Source: Pseudomonadales bacterium (GTDB taxonomy: Bacteria > Pseudomonadota > Gammaproteobacteria > Pseudomonadales > Pseudohongiellaceae). Taken from it: a stretch of DNA of 9,326 bases. The notes under the pieces were generated by a model. The model saw only the letters and a program-made list of their open reading frames with translations, was not told where the DNA came from and ran no database searches. The stretch lies in the NCBI GenBank assembly GCA_022360535.1, contig JAKSCP010000310.1, positions 1 to 9,326 on the forward strand. Direction: 5' to 3'. Below are positions 1-5,876 of this stretch, in pieces (positions within the stretch are counted from its first letter, which is position 1; every line of letters begins with the position of its first letter). Position numbers and translations under genes: made by a program.

Positions 1-130
1 CGTCGTAATTCAATGCCGCTGCAAGGTTCTGAGCTGGTTCTTCGTCGGTCACCGCAGAATAGGTACCCAGGCCATAATAAAGCAAGATGGCAGTCAGCGT
101 AGTAATCAGAAAGAATGACAGTTTCTGCAT
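1..130 (-). CDS. lptC: LptC-like LPS export protein, N-terminal fragment
   Basis: The first 43 codons of a leftward gene run off the window edge. The reading starts MQKLSFFLITTLTAILLYYG and continues into a polar, acidic stretch (TDEEPAQNLAAALNYD). This is one N-terminal membrane anchor (about residues 4-22) followed by the start of a periplasmic domain, the architecture of LptC, the bitopic inner-membrane protein that passes lipopolysaccharide from LptBFG to the LptA bridge. The identification rests mainly on position: lptC follows kdsC in E. coli and Pseudomonas. An in-frame TAG lies six codons upstream of the ATG (146-148), so the start cannot lie much further back. No good Shine-Dalgarno is visible. 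The 107-base gap to kdsC is longer than usual, because these genes often abut or overlap. The family itself is poorly conserved at the N-terminus, so another single-pass protein is possible. Confidence 0.6.
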   Translation of the reverse strand, partial: MQKLSFFLITTLTAILLYYGLGTYSAVTDEEPAQNLAAALNYD

Positions 131-147
131 GGGTTTAGTCCACAGCT

Positions 148-175
148 ATTAATCCCAAAGCTTATCACGAATCAA
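148..175 (-). promoter_or_regulatory. possible internal promoter before lptC
   Basis: On the minus strand TTGATT (175-170) and ATTAAT (153-148) are separated by 16 bases, each matching the sigma-70 boxes at 4 of 6 positions. It lies in the 107-base kdsC-lptC gap and would start transcription about 10 bases before the lptC ATG. The rest of the gap (131-237) shows no ORF and no convincing terminator. This is a weak match in AT-rich DNA and could be chance. Confidence 0.22.
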
Positions 176-237
176 TCCCGCTAAATGGTAGGACGAAAGG
201 GTGGATCAAAAGTTTCAGATTCTGGTTTTGCAGCAGT

Positions 238-768
238 CTAGCTTATAAAGGCGGCATATTTGCCCTGGCTCTTTAGCAAGTAGTCGCAGATTTCGCGAAC
301 TGCGCCGCCACCTCCTGGAAACGTAGTAGTAAAAGAAGCAATGTCTCGAATCGACTCATGGGCATTGGCAACCGCAAAGCTCAGTCCCACTGCTTTCATT
401 ACCGGCATATCAGGTAAGTCATCCCCCGCGTAAGCTACCTGATGTGGATCCAGATTTTGCGAAGAGAGTATGCGGTCCAGCGCTTCCAGTTTATTGCTTT
501 GGTTTTGAAACACGATCTCCAGTCCAAGATCTTTCGCCCGTCTGGCGACGGCCGGCGATTCCCTGCCGGTAATAATGCCAACCTGGACCCCACTTCCCAT
601 CAACATGCGAATTCCATGGCCATCCTGCGTATTGAATGCCTTTAATTCTTCACCATTTGAAGAAAAATAGAGACAACCATCGGTTAACACGCCATCTACA
701 TCCAGCAGTAACAGCTTTATGCCTGCGGCTAATTGGTCGGCTTGGTCAATTGAAGGGTTTGCTTTCAT
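238..768 (-). CDS. kdsC: 3-deoxy-D-manno-octulosonate 8-phosphate phosphatase KdsC
   Basis: A 176-residue cytoplasmic HAD-superfamily phosphatase of the small, cap-less C0 type that works as a tetramer. It hydrolyses KDO-8-phosphate to KDO and phosphate, the step before CMP-KDO formation in LPS inner-core synthesis. All HAD motifs are visible: motif I DVDGVLTDG with nucleophile D23 and acid/base D25, motif II TGR at 67-69, the motif III lysine K93, and motif IV GDDLPD at 115-120 for Mg2+. The conserved GGGGAVRE near the C-terminus (152-159) is typical of KdsC and shapes the neighbouring active site. Length is close to the family's (188 in E. coli). The start is the first ATG of the frame; no strong Shine-Dalgarno precedes it. 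It lies 35 bases after kdsD on the same strand and is probably co-transcribed with it, pairing two steps of the KDO pathway. Confidence 0.96.
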   Translation of the reverse strand: MKANPSIDQADQLAAGIKLLLLDVDGVLTDGCLYFSSNGEELKAFNTQDGHGIRMLMGSGVQVGIITGRESPAVARRAKDLGLEIVFQNQSNKLEALDRILSSQNLDPHQVAYAGDDLPDMPVMKAVGLSFAVANAHESIRDIASFTTTFPGGGGAVREICDYLLKSQGKYAAFIS

Positions 769-803
769 TGAATATCAGCAGAAACGAACAGGGAACAGCT
801 TGC

Positions 804-1778
804 CTAGAGAACGTTGGCTTGCAGCAAGTCATGCATTTTGAGTATGCCCTGCAACTGATGTTCGGTGTCTTTCACAATAACGACATACACATTGGAGTCT
901 TGCATTATCTTTGCCGCCTCGACGGCAAGGGCATTGCCCTGTATATGTTTGTAATCACGAGACATCACTTCATCAATAGTGGTTGATTGGATGTCTTTTC
1001 CTTGGTCCAGTGACCTTCTTAAATCGCCATCGGTAAAAACCCCAACGATACCACCGCTACTATCAGTAATGGTGGTGAGGCCAAATCCTTTACTGCTCAT
1101 TTCAATTAGAGCTTCTGAGAGTGGAGTGCCTTCTCTAACCTGAGGGATCTCCGAGCCTCTATGCATAAGATCTTCGACTTTCACCAGTAGCCGCCTGCCA
1201 ATATTTCCTCCCGGATGGGAGACAGCAAAATCATCCCGGGTAAATCCCCGCGCTTCCAACGGTGCCATCGCCAGCGCGTCGCCCAATACCAGTGCTGCAG
1301 TCGTGCTGGAAGTCGGGGCTAAACCCAGGGGGCAAGCTTCTTCAGCGACGCTGGAGTCCAGCACGATACTTGCTGCATTTGCCAGAGGCGAATTTGCGTC
1401 ACCAGTCATGGCAATTAGGGAGATGTCTTTGCGTTTTAAAACTGGCAGCAGAGCAGTTATTTCATCGGTGTTTCCTGAATTGGAAAGAGCTAGCACGATA
1501 TCCTGTTTGGCGATCATGCCAATATCACCGTGGCTGGCTTCAGCTGGATGAACAAACAAGGCGGGAGTGCCGGTACTTGCCAGGGTGGCAGCGATTTTTT
1601 TGCCAATATGGCCTGATTTGCCAATGCCCAACACAACCACCCGTCCCCGGCATTTCAGTAGAGCGTTGCAGGCTTGGGTGAAATTATGATCGATACGATC
1701 GAGAAGTGCGGCAACAGCCTTGTTTTCTATCTCAATCGTTCTGATTGCGCTTTGTGTAATTGAGGATTCAGAAGCCAT
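804..1778 (-). CDS. kdsD: D-arabinose 5-phosphate isomerase KdsD
   Basis: A 324-residue cytoplasmic enzyme that interconverts D-ribulose 5-phosphate and D-arabinose 5-phosphate, the entry step to KDO. It has an N-terminal SIS sugar-phosphate isomerase domain (about 40-180) and two C-terminal CBS repeats (about 203-260 and 270-324). Sugar-phosphate signatures are GIGKSGHIGKK (51-61), HPAEASHGDIG (77-87), SNSGNTDE (99-106) and SHPGG (187-191). The catalytic residues assigned in E. coli KdsD (K59, E111, E152, H193) correspond here to K54, E106, E147 and H188 at a constant offset of five, so the enzyme looks intact. The CBS pair marks it as the long form, as opposed to SIS-only paralogs. It starts 18 bases after the yrbG stop, which supports one transcript; no clear Shine-Dalgarno is present. 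GutQ is a paralog of the same architecture, but the kdsC/yrbG context favours KdsD. Confidence 0.96.
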   Translation of the reverse strand: MASESSITQSAIRTIEIENKAVAALLDRIDHNFTQACNALLKCRGRVVVLGIGKSGHIGKKIAATLASTGTPALFVHPAEASHGDIGMIAKQDIVLALSNSGNTDEITALLPVLKRKDISLIAMTGDANSPLANAASIVLDSSVAEEACPLGLAPTSSTTAALVLGDALAMAPLEARGFTRDDFAVSHPGGNIGRRLLVKVEDLMHRGSEIPQVREGTPLSEALIEMSSKGFGLTTITDSSGGIVGVFTDGDLRRSLDQGKDIQSTTIDEVMSRDYKHIQGNALAVEAAKIMQDSNVYVVIVKDTEHQLQGILKMHDLLQANVL

Positions 1779-1796
1779 GAAGGGCCCGAGGTGTGA

Positions 1797-2768
1797 TTAG
1801 AGCGTCGTCTGTTGCTGAACTTGCAGGAACATTAACGTAAACCAGCCACAATAAATAGACAAGAATATGATGCCGCTGAGTCGGCCGATCATTTTGCCTT
1901 GTTTGATGCCGCGATAGCAGAAGTAGGAAAGTAATAAGGTCAGCAGCAAAACCACTGAATAGTCGCGATAGAACAATTCGGCGTCGATGGCACCAGCGGC
2001 CAACAGACCAGGGAAAGGAAGTACCACAAGCAAGTTATAGATGTTCGATCCTACGATGTTGCCAATAGCAATATCATCGTGACCCTTGAGTACGCAAGTA
2101 ACCGATATGGCCAGTTCTGGAAGACTTGTTCCCAAAGCGATCACTGTGAGTCCAATAATCGCGGTCGATACCCCTAGAGATTCGGCAATCGATGAGGCTG
2201 CCTGCACTAATGCCTCAGCGCTTAATATAAGTAGCATGAGGCCGAGTATTAAGTAGGCCACTGCTTGAAAGTTGCTAATTTCTACAATTTCTTCTTCGTA
2301 GATATCAGAAACATCGCCCGTCTTGATGCGTTTCTTGTACAACCGGTAACCGAAGAAGACAGTTATGCCAACCAAAACCGCGGCATCAATAAAACCCAGG
2401 TAAAGATCCATCAACAGGGCGCCGGTAGTGAAGGTCACCAATAGCAGCGCGGGAAGTTCTTTGTCGATTAAGGAAGATGGTGGTTTAAGTGGGCTTATGA
2501 TTGCGGCTATGCCGATAGCGACGCCCACATTGAAAAGATTGGAGCCCAGCGCATTGCCGATTGCCAGTTCCGGTTTACCACCCCAGGCTGAGACTGCTGA
2601 GGAAAACATCTCCGGTGCTGAGGTGCCGAATGCCACAATGGTGAGACCAATCATCAGCGGTGATACGCCAAGATTGCGTGCTAGTCCCGAAGCGCCAAAA
2701 GAAAACTTGTCTGCCCCCCAGATCAATCCAATAAATCCGAGGACGATAATGACCGAATCGAGGAGCAT
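1797..2768 (-). CDS. yrbG: YrbG-family Na+/Ca2+-type cation antiporter
   Basis: A 323-residue inner-membrane protein of the Ca2+:cation antiporter (CaCA) superfamily, YrbG subfamily. It is hydrophobic through most of its length, with about ten predicted membrane spans in two inverted halves. Each half carries the ion-binding alpha repeat: GTSAPE (48-53) followed by GNALGSNLFN (71-80), and GTSLPE (213-218) followed by GNIVGSNIYN (236-245). The acidic residues E53 and E218 are the ion-coordinating glutamates of the family. A short acidic cytoplasmic loop (GDVSDIYEEE, 151-160) separates the halves. Length matches E. coli YrbG (325). The true physiological ion and role are unsettled even in E. 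coli, where yrbG also heads the kdsD-kdsC-lpt operon. Here it is the first gene of the leftward operon, with a promoter candidate 35 bases upstream. No strong Shine-Dalgarno is seen before the ATG. Confidence 0.92.
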   Translation of the reverse strand: MLLDSVIIVLGFIGLIWGADKFSFGASGLARNLGVSPLMIGLTIVAFGTSAPEMFSSAVSAWGGKPELAIGNALGSNLFNVGVAIGIAAIISPLKPPSSLIDKELPALLLVTFTTGALLMDLYLGFIDAAVLVGITVFFGYRLYKKRIKTGDVSDIYEEEIVEISNFQAVAYLILGLMLLILSAEALVQAASSIAESLGVSTAIIGLTVIALGTSLPELAISVTCVLKGHDDIAIGNIVGSNIYNLLVVLPFPGLLAAGAIDAELFYRDYSVVLLLTLLLSYFCYRGIKQGKMIGRLSGIIFLSIYCGWFTLMFLQVQQQTTL

Positions 2769-2802
2769 AGAATAGGGTTAGGCGGCTCAAATAAAGCGGA
2801 CA

Positions 2803-2831
2803 ATTAGAAGGGTGTTTGACCCTGTTTGCAA
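2803..2831 (-). promoter_or_regulatory. sigma-70-like promoter of yrbG-kdsD-kdsC
   Basis: On the minus strand TTGCAA (2831-2826, 4 of 6) and TCTAAT (2808-2803, 5 of 6) are separated by exactly 17 bases. Transcription would start near 2796, giving a leader of about 28 bases before the yrbG ATG at 2768. It is the best promoter match I found in the divergent region, and its position suits the operon. Confidence 0.48.
2809..2823. repeat. AGGGT-N5-ACCCT dyad inside the yrbG promoter spacer
   Basis: A perfect 5-bp inverted repeat: AGGGT at 2809-2813 and ACCCT at 2819-2823, with centre GTTTG. It lies wholly between the -35 and -10 boxes of the leftward promoter candidate, where an operator would block or twist the promoter. 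The arms are short, so chance is not excluded. I do not recognise the motif as the site of a known regulator. Confidence 0.3.
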
Positions 2832-2913
2832 GCAATAATTTGCGGCCTTCCCAGTTTCATGCCATTTCCAGTCAATTCATGTAAAATTGCGACCTTGGCC
2901 CGGATAGGGCCCC

Positions 2914-2942
2914 TTGTTCAGTCCAAATTAAGGCGATCTAAC
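2914..2942 (+). promoter_or_regulatory. weak promoter candidate for mlaC-ibaG-murA
   Basis: TTGTTC (2914-2919, 3 of 6) and TCTAAC (2937-2942, 4 of 6) are 17 bases apart. Transcription would start near 2949, leaving a leader of about 85 bases before mlaC. It is the best rightward pair I could find in 2769-3034, but the match is modest. Confidence 0.28.
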
Positions 2943-2951
2943 TTAGCCTTA
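2929..2951. repeat. TAAGGC-N11-GCCTTA inverted repeat upstream of mlaC
   Basis: Perfect 6-bp arms at 2929-2934 and 2946-2951 flank the candidate -10 box of the rightward promoter (2937-2942). This could be an operator for the mlaC transcription unit, or a chance repeat. No T tract follows, so it is not an intrinsic terminator. Confidence 0.28.
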
Positions 2952-2970
2952 CCGAAACACGGAGTTCGGT
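2951..2970. repeat. ACCGAA-N8-TTCGGT inverted repeat in the mlaC leader
   Basis: Perfect 6-bp arms at 2951-2956 and 2965-2970 directly adjoin the previous repeat, sharing base 2951. In RNA it could fold as a 6-bp hairpin with an 8-base loop early in the predicted mlaC leader. No T run follows it. Function unknown. Confidence 0.28.
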
Positions 2971-3021
2971 CATCAACCATCACCTTGCATGCAGGCGTCG
3001 CACGGCACTGAAGGTTGAAGT

Positions 3022-3027
3022 GGGAGA
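3022..3027 (+). promoter_or_regulatory. mlaC ribosome binding site, deciding the start
   Basis: GGGAGA lies seven bases before the ATG at 3035. An in-frame GTG at 3020 overlaps this site and has no Shine-Dalgarno of its own. The ATG is therefore the likely start, giving a clean signal peptide. Confidence 0.75.
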
Positions 3028-3034
3028 TAAGCAA

Positions 3035-3634
3035 ATGAATTTATTGAAGAAAGTCCTTGTAAGCTGGGTGTTTGCCGCTGTTATGGCGAATGTCGCTAAT
3101 GCACAAGAGCTTTCTGCTGTGGAAACAGCAGAGCTGGGAGTTGAAACCCTATTGCAGACCGTCGTGGAATCCAAGGACATGTTTCTTAGTGACCGCGAAG
3201 CCTATTTCAATCGTATCGAAGATGTACTTAATACCTTCGTCGATTTCACGGCAGTAGCCGAAGTCGTGATGTCTCGCTATGCGGATTCAGCGAGCGATGA
3301 ACAAAAACAGCGATTTGCAGATATTCTCAAAACTACGCTGACCAGATTTTACGGCGCGTCTTTAGTCTCCTATAACGGTGAGGAATTGGTTTTCTTGCCA
3401 CCGAGTAATCCCGATGCTGACCCACGTGCTGACACGGTGGTCGGTATGGAACTGCAGGGCGACTCACCATTGCGCTTACAGTATCAAATGTTTCTGAATG
3501 GAAATGATGAGTGGAAGCTGAAGAATCTCAGTCTTGCCGGCATTAATCTCGGCAGACAGTACTACACCCAATTTGCTGCGCTGATGTCGCAGCATGATAA
3601 CGACATCGACGTTGTCCTGGATAACTGGAGATAG
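3035..3634 (+). CDS. mlaC: periplasmic phospholipid-binding protein MlaC
   Basis: A 199-residue exported protein of the MlaC/Ttg2D family. In E. coli MlaC is the soluble shuttle that moves phospholipids between the outer-membrane MlaA-porin complex and the inner-membrane MlaFEDB transporter, keeping the outer leaflet rich in LPS. A signal peptide is plain: MNLLKK, a hydrophobic core (about 7-19), then ANA with cleavage after A23. The mature part keeps family features: the early R-x-x-Y/F-x-x-I region followed by a VDFTAVAEVVMSRY-like helix, the long beta region, and the C-terminal segment WKLKNLSLAGINLGRQYYTQF ending in a helix. Length is near the family norm (211 in E. coli). The context is odd: mlaF, mlaE, mlaD upstream and mlaB downstream are all absent, yet ibaG and murA follow as usual. 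It is probably the first gene of its transcript. Confidence 0.9.
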   Translation: MNLLKKVLVSWVFAAVMANVANAQELSAVETAELGVETLLQTVVESKDMFLSDREAYFNRIEDVLNTFVDFTAVAEVVMSRYADSASDEQKQRFADILKTTLTRFYGASLVSYNGEELVFLPPSNPDADPRADTVVGMELQGDSPLRLQYQMFLNGNDEWKLKNLSLAGINLGRQYYTQFAALMSQHDNDIDVVLDNWR

Positions 3635-3640
3635 CAGGGC

Positions 3641-3644
3641 AGGA
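3641..3644 (+). promoter_or_regulatory. ibaG ribosome binding site supporting a TTG start
   Basis: AGGA sits seven bases before the TTG at 3652. There is no ATG or GTG in this frame between the upstream sequence and the conserved BolA core, so this site picks out the rare start codon. Confidence 0.6.
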
Positions 3645-3651
3645 CAACGAA

Positions 3652-3888
3652 TTGGACCCGTCAGAAATCAAGCAGCTATTAGAGGCTGCGTTTCCCAATT
3701 GTGAAATTGCCGTCGAAGGTGGAGACGGCAAATTTCTAATCACCGCCATAGGATCTGTTTTCGAAGGCTTGAACGCTGTGAAGCGACAGCAGTCAGTCTA
3801 TGCTGTTCTCAATGAACACATCAGCAGCGGCGCAATCCATGCTGTAACGATGCGCTTGATGACTGCCGAAGAAAGCGGCTCCACCTAA
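3652..3888 (+). CDS. ibaG: BolA-family protein IbaG
   Basis: A 78-residue cytoplasmic protein of the BolA family, IbaG (YrbA) branch. BolA proteins pair with monothiol glutaredoxins such as Grx4 to bind and pass on [2Fe-2S] clusters; IbaG has been linked to acid stress and envelope homeostasis. The fold shows from the AVEGGDGKFLITAIGSVFEG strand region (20-39), the VKRQQSVY helix (43-50), and the invariant histidine H63 in GAIHAVTMR, the usual cluster or glutaredoxin-interface ligand. Length is close to E. coli IbaG (84). The start is TTG; the next methionine is M67, inside the fold, so no ATG alternative would give a working protein. It begins 17 bases after mlaC and ends 15 before murA, which suggests co-transcription. 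The mlaB gene normally between mlaC and ibaG is missing. Confidence 0.9.
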   Translation: MDPSEIKQLLEAAFPNCEIAVEGGDGKFLITAIGSVFEGLNAVKRQQSVYAVLNEHISSGAIHAVTMRLMTAEESGST

Positions 3889-3903
3889 TTCTAAAATTTT
3901 TCC

Positions 3904-5166
3904 ATGGATCGACTTTTAATTAATGGTGGAGTGAGTCTCGAGGGTGAGATTCGAATCGCTGGTGCCAAGAACTCTGCCCTACCAATTCTCGCAGCAACTC
4001 TGCTCACCCACGAAACCGTGCAGGTATGCAATTTGCCTCATTTGTATGACATCACCACGATGTTGGAGCTTTTGGGGTGCATGGGTGTGCAACCCATAGT
4101 GGATGAAAAGCTTAATGTCGAAGTGGACAGCAGCACCATCCAGCATCTCAGTGCACCCTATGAACTGGTTAAGACCATGCGTGCATCGATCCTGGTGCTT
4201 GGTCCGCTGCTTACACGCTACGGTAAAGCAGAGGTTGCTTTGCCCGGCGGCTGTGCCATTGGCAGTAGACCAGTGAATTTGCATATCAGCGCCCTGGAGG
4301 CAATGGGAGCCACTATTGTGGTGGAAGATGGCTACATTAAGGCGTCCGTTGAAGGCAAATTGAAGGGCGCACACATCTTTATGGATCTGGTAACGGTTAC
4401 CGGCACAGAGAATGTGATGATGGCCGCGACCCTGGCAGAAGGGCAAACAGTCATTGAGAACGCGGCGCGGGAGCCAGAAGTCGTTGACCTGGCCAATTGT
4501 CTGGTAGAGATGGGTGCCGATATTTCCGGCCAAGGCACGGATACCATAGTCGTGAATGGAGTCGATGAGTTAAAAGGCTGCAGCTACTCGGTGATGCCTG
4601 ATCGAATCGAGACAGGAACTTACCTAATCGCTGCCGCAGCGACTCGAGGCCACATCAAAGTCAAAGATACACGACCAGATATATTGGAATCGGTGCTAAG
4701 CAAACTTGAACAAGTGGGCGCTGAAATCAAAGTTGGAGAAAACTGGATCGAACTGGATATGCATGGCCAGCGCCCCCATTCCGTGTCAGTTCGAACTGCA
4801 CCTTATCCGGCCTTTCCCACAGATATGCAGGCGCAATTTACTGCACTGAATTCGGTTGCGGATGGAACTGGTTCTATCACCGAAACTGTATTCGAAAATC
4901 GATTTATGCATGTGCACGAAATGAACCGCATGGGTGCCTCAATTAAAGTAGAAGGCAATACCGTAATAGTGGAAGGGGTGGATGCCTTGAAAGGCGCCCC
5001 GGTCATGGCTACCGATTTACGTGCATCGGCTAGTTTGATTATTGCCGGTCTGGTTTCAGAAAATGAAACCAGCGTGGACCGCATTTATCATATTGATCGC
5101 GGTTATGAATGTATTGAAGAGAAACTGCAATTGCTCGGCGCGCGTATACGCCGAGTGCCAGCTTAA
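3904..5166 (+). CDS. murA: UDP-N-acetylglucosamine 1-carboxyvinyltransferase MurA
   Basis: A 420-residue cytoplasmic enzyme that transfers enolpyruvate from PEP to UDP-GlcNAc, the first committed step of peptidoglycan synthesis. It is an EPSP-synthase-like two-domain inside-out barrel. Key residues are in place: K22-N23 in IAGAKNS, R93, the catalytic cysteine C117 in GGCAIGSRPVN, the catalytic aspartate D307 in FPTDMQAQ, D371-L-R, and R399 in HIDRGYE. These match E. coli K22, R91, C115, D305, D369 and R397. Having cysteine, not aspartate, at 117 predicts sensitivity to fosfomycin. The start ATG follows an AT-rich run (TCTAAAATTTTTCC) with no Shine-Dalgarno, so translation may depend on coupling to ibaG 15 bases upstream or on an unstructured leader. 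This is the usual ibaG-murA order of gammaproteobacteria. Confidence 0.98.
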   Translation: MDRLLINGGVSLEGEIRIAGAKNSALPILAATLLTHETVQVCNLPHLYDITTMLELLGCMGVQPIVDEKLNVEVDSSTIQHLSAPYELVKTMRASILVLGPLLTRYGKAEVALPGGCAIGSRPVNLHISALEAMGATIVVEDGYIKASVEGKLKGAHIFMDLVTVTGTENVMMAATLAEGQTVIENAAREPEVVDLANCLVEMGADISGQGTDTIVVNGVDELKGCSYSVMPDRIETGTYLIAAAATRGHIKVKDTRPDILESVLSKLEQVGAEIKVGENWIELDMHGQRPHSVSVRTAPYPAFPTDMQAQFTALNSVADGTGSITETVFENRFMHVHEMNRMGASIKVEGNTVIVEGVDALKGAPVMATDLRASASLIIAGLVSENETSVDRIYHIDRGYECIEEKLQLLGARIRRVPA

Positions 5167-5214
5167 ATCCCGTTCTTCTAATAGCAAGTTATTTTCTAAT
5201 ATCGACAAAGAGCC

Positions 5215-5853
5215 ATGAGTGCTTCACCGTTAGTCATTGCCTTGACCAAGGGCCGAATCCTTGAAGAGACACTGCCTCTGTTCGAGCAGGCCGGGATTGT
5301 GCCTGCAGAAGATATAAAGACCAGTCGTAAGCTGCTGTTTGATACAAGTCTCACAGATGTGAAGCTGATGGTGATACGAGGCTCCGATGTGCCTACCTAT
5401 GTAGAATTTGGCAGCGCCGATATGGGCGTCTCCGGTAAGGATTTGATTTTGGAATATGGTAGTGAAGGTTTTTATGAGCCATTGGATCTCAAGATCGCCG
5501 CTTGTCGGCTAATGACTGCGCAGCCAGTAAATACCTCGCTGCCTTCCGGTCGGCTCCGTGTGGCTACCAAGTTCACTAATATCGCGAAGCGCTATTTCGC
5601 CGAGCAAGGCCAGCAGATCGAGTTGATTAAATTGAATGGCGCTTTGGAGTTGGCACCTTCCATGGGGCTTGCTGATGTCATCGTTGATATCGTAGATACA
5701 GGGAAGACTTTGAAGGCAAATGGTCTTGAGGCAAAAGAGACTATTGCTGAGATTTCATCGCGCATTATCGTAAACAAAGCGTCGATGAAAATTAAACATG
5801 GAATTATCTCTGACATTCTTTCGAAACTTAGACAGGCAGTCAGTCAAGGCTAA
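5215..5853 (+). CDS. hisG: ATP phosphoribosyltransferase, short form HisG
   Basis: A 212-residue cytoplasmic enzyme that joins ATP and PRPP to form phosphoribosyl-ATP, the first step of histidine synthesis. Recognisable parts are LTKGRI (10-15), RGSDVPTYVEFGSADMGVSG (55-74, written here as the conserved RGSD and GVSGKD elements), and the PRPP-binding loop DIVDTGKTL (158-166). It stops where the short form stops and lacks the roughly 80-residue C-terminal ACT-like domain of long HisG. Short HisG needs HisZ, a HisRS paralog, for activity and feedback by histidine, so a hisZ should exist elsewhere in the genome. It lies 48 bases after murA, as in Pseudomonas. A TAATAT at 5197-5202 could be a -10 box, but the -35 is poor; read-through from murA is as likely. 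The Shine-Dalgarno is weak. Confidence 0.97.
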   Translation: MSASPLVIALTKGRILEETLPLFEQAGIVPAEDIKTSRKLLFDTSLTDVKLMVIRGSDVPTYVEFGSADMGVSGKDLILEYGSEGFYEPLDLKIAACRLMTAQPVNTSLPSGRLRVATKFTNIAKRYFAEQGQQIELIKLNGALELAPSMGLADVIVDIVDTGKTLKANGLEAKETIAEISSRIIVNKASMKIKHGIISDILSKLRQAVSQG

Positions 5854-5876
5854 GTACGGACTTAGAGCCTAAGCTT

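Noticed and set aside
1262..1681. Long open frame (139 codons) on the plus strand
   Set aside because: It lies antisense to the well-supported kdsD, and its translation shows no domain or normal composition; it is a shadow of the kdsD codon pattern.
2826..2900. Possible sigma-54 promoter (GG-N10-GC) in the yrbG upstream region
   Set aside because: The GG to GC spacing in the best candidate is 12 rather than 10, and the TGGCAC core is absent.
2897..2911. GGCCC-N5-GGGCC hairpin as a terminator
   Set aside because: It has only 5 bp and is followed by CCTTGTTC with no T tract; there is no upstream rightward gene that would need terminating there.
2826..3011. 61-codon TTG-started frame upstream of mlaC, considered as a small gene or an mlaFED remnant
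   Set aside because: There is no Shine-Dalgarno and no membrane, Walker or MCE motif, and it crosses the inverted repeats. I could not read any MlaE, MlaF or MlaD similarity in it.
2989..3018. Nine-codon ATG mini-ORF just before the mlaC ribosome binding site, considered as a leader peptide
   Set aside because: It has no ribosome binding site, no run of regulatory codons and no attenuator structure after it.
3020..3034. GTG start for mlaC at 3020
   Set aside because: It overlaps the Shine-Dalgarno GGGAGA that serves the ATG at 3035, and would add five residues before a normal signal peptide.
3979..4533. 184-codon minus-strand open frame
   Set aside because: It is antisense to the fully conserved murA and shows no recognisable motif.
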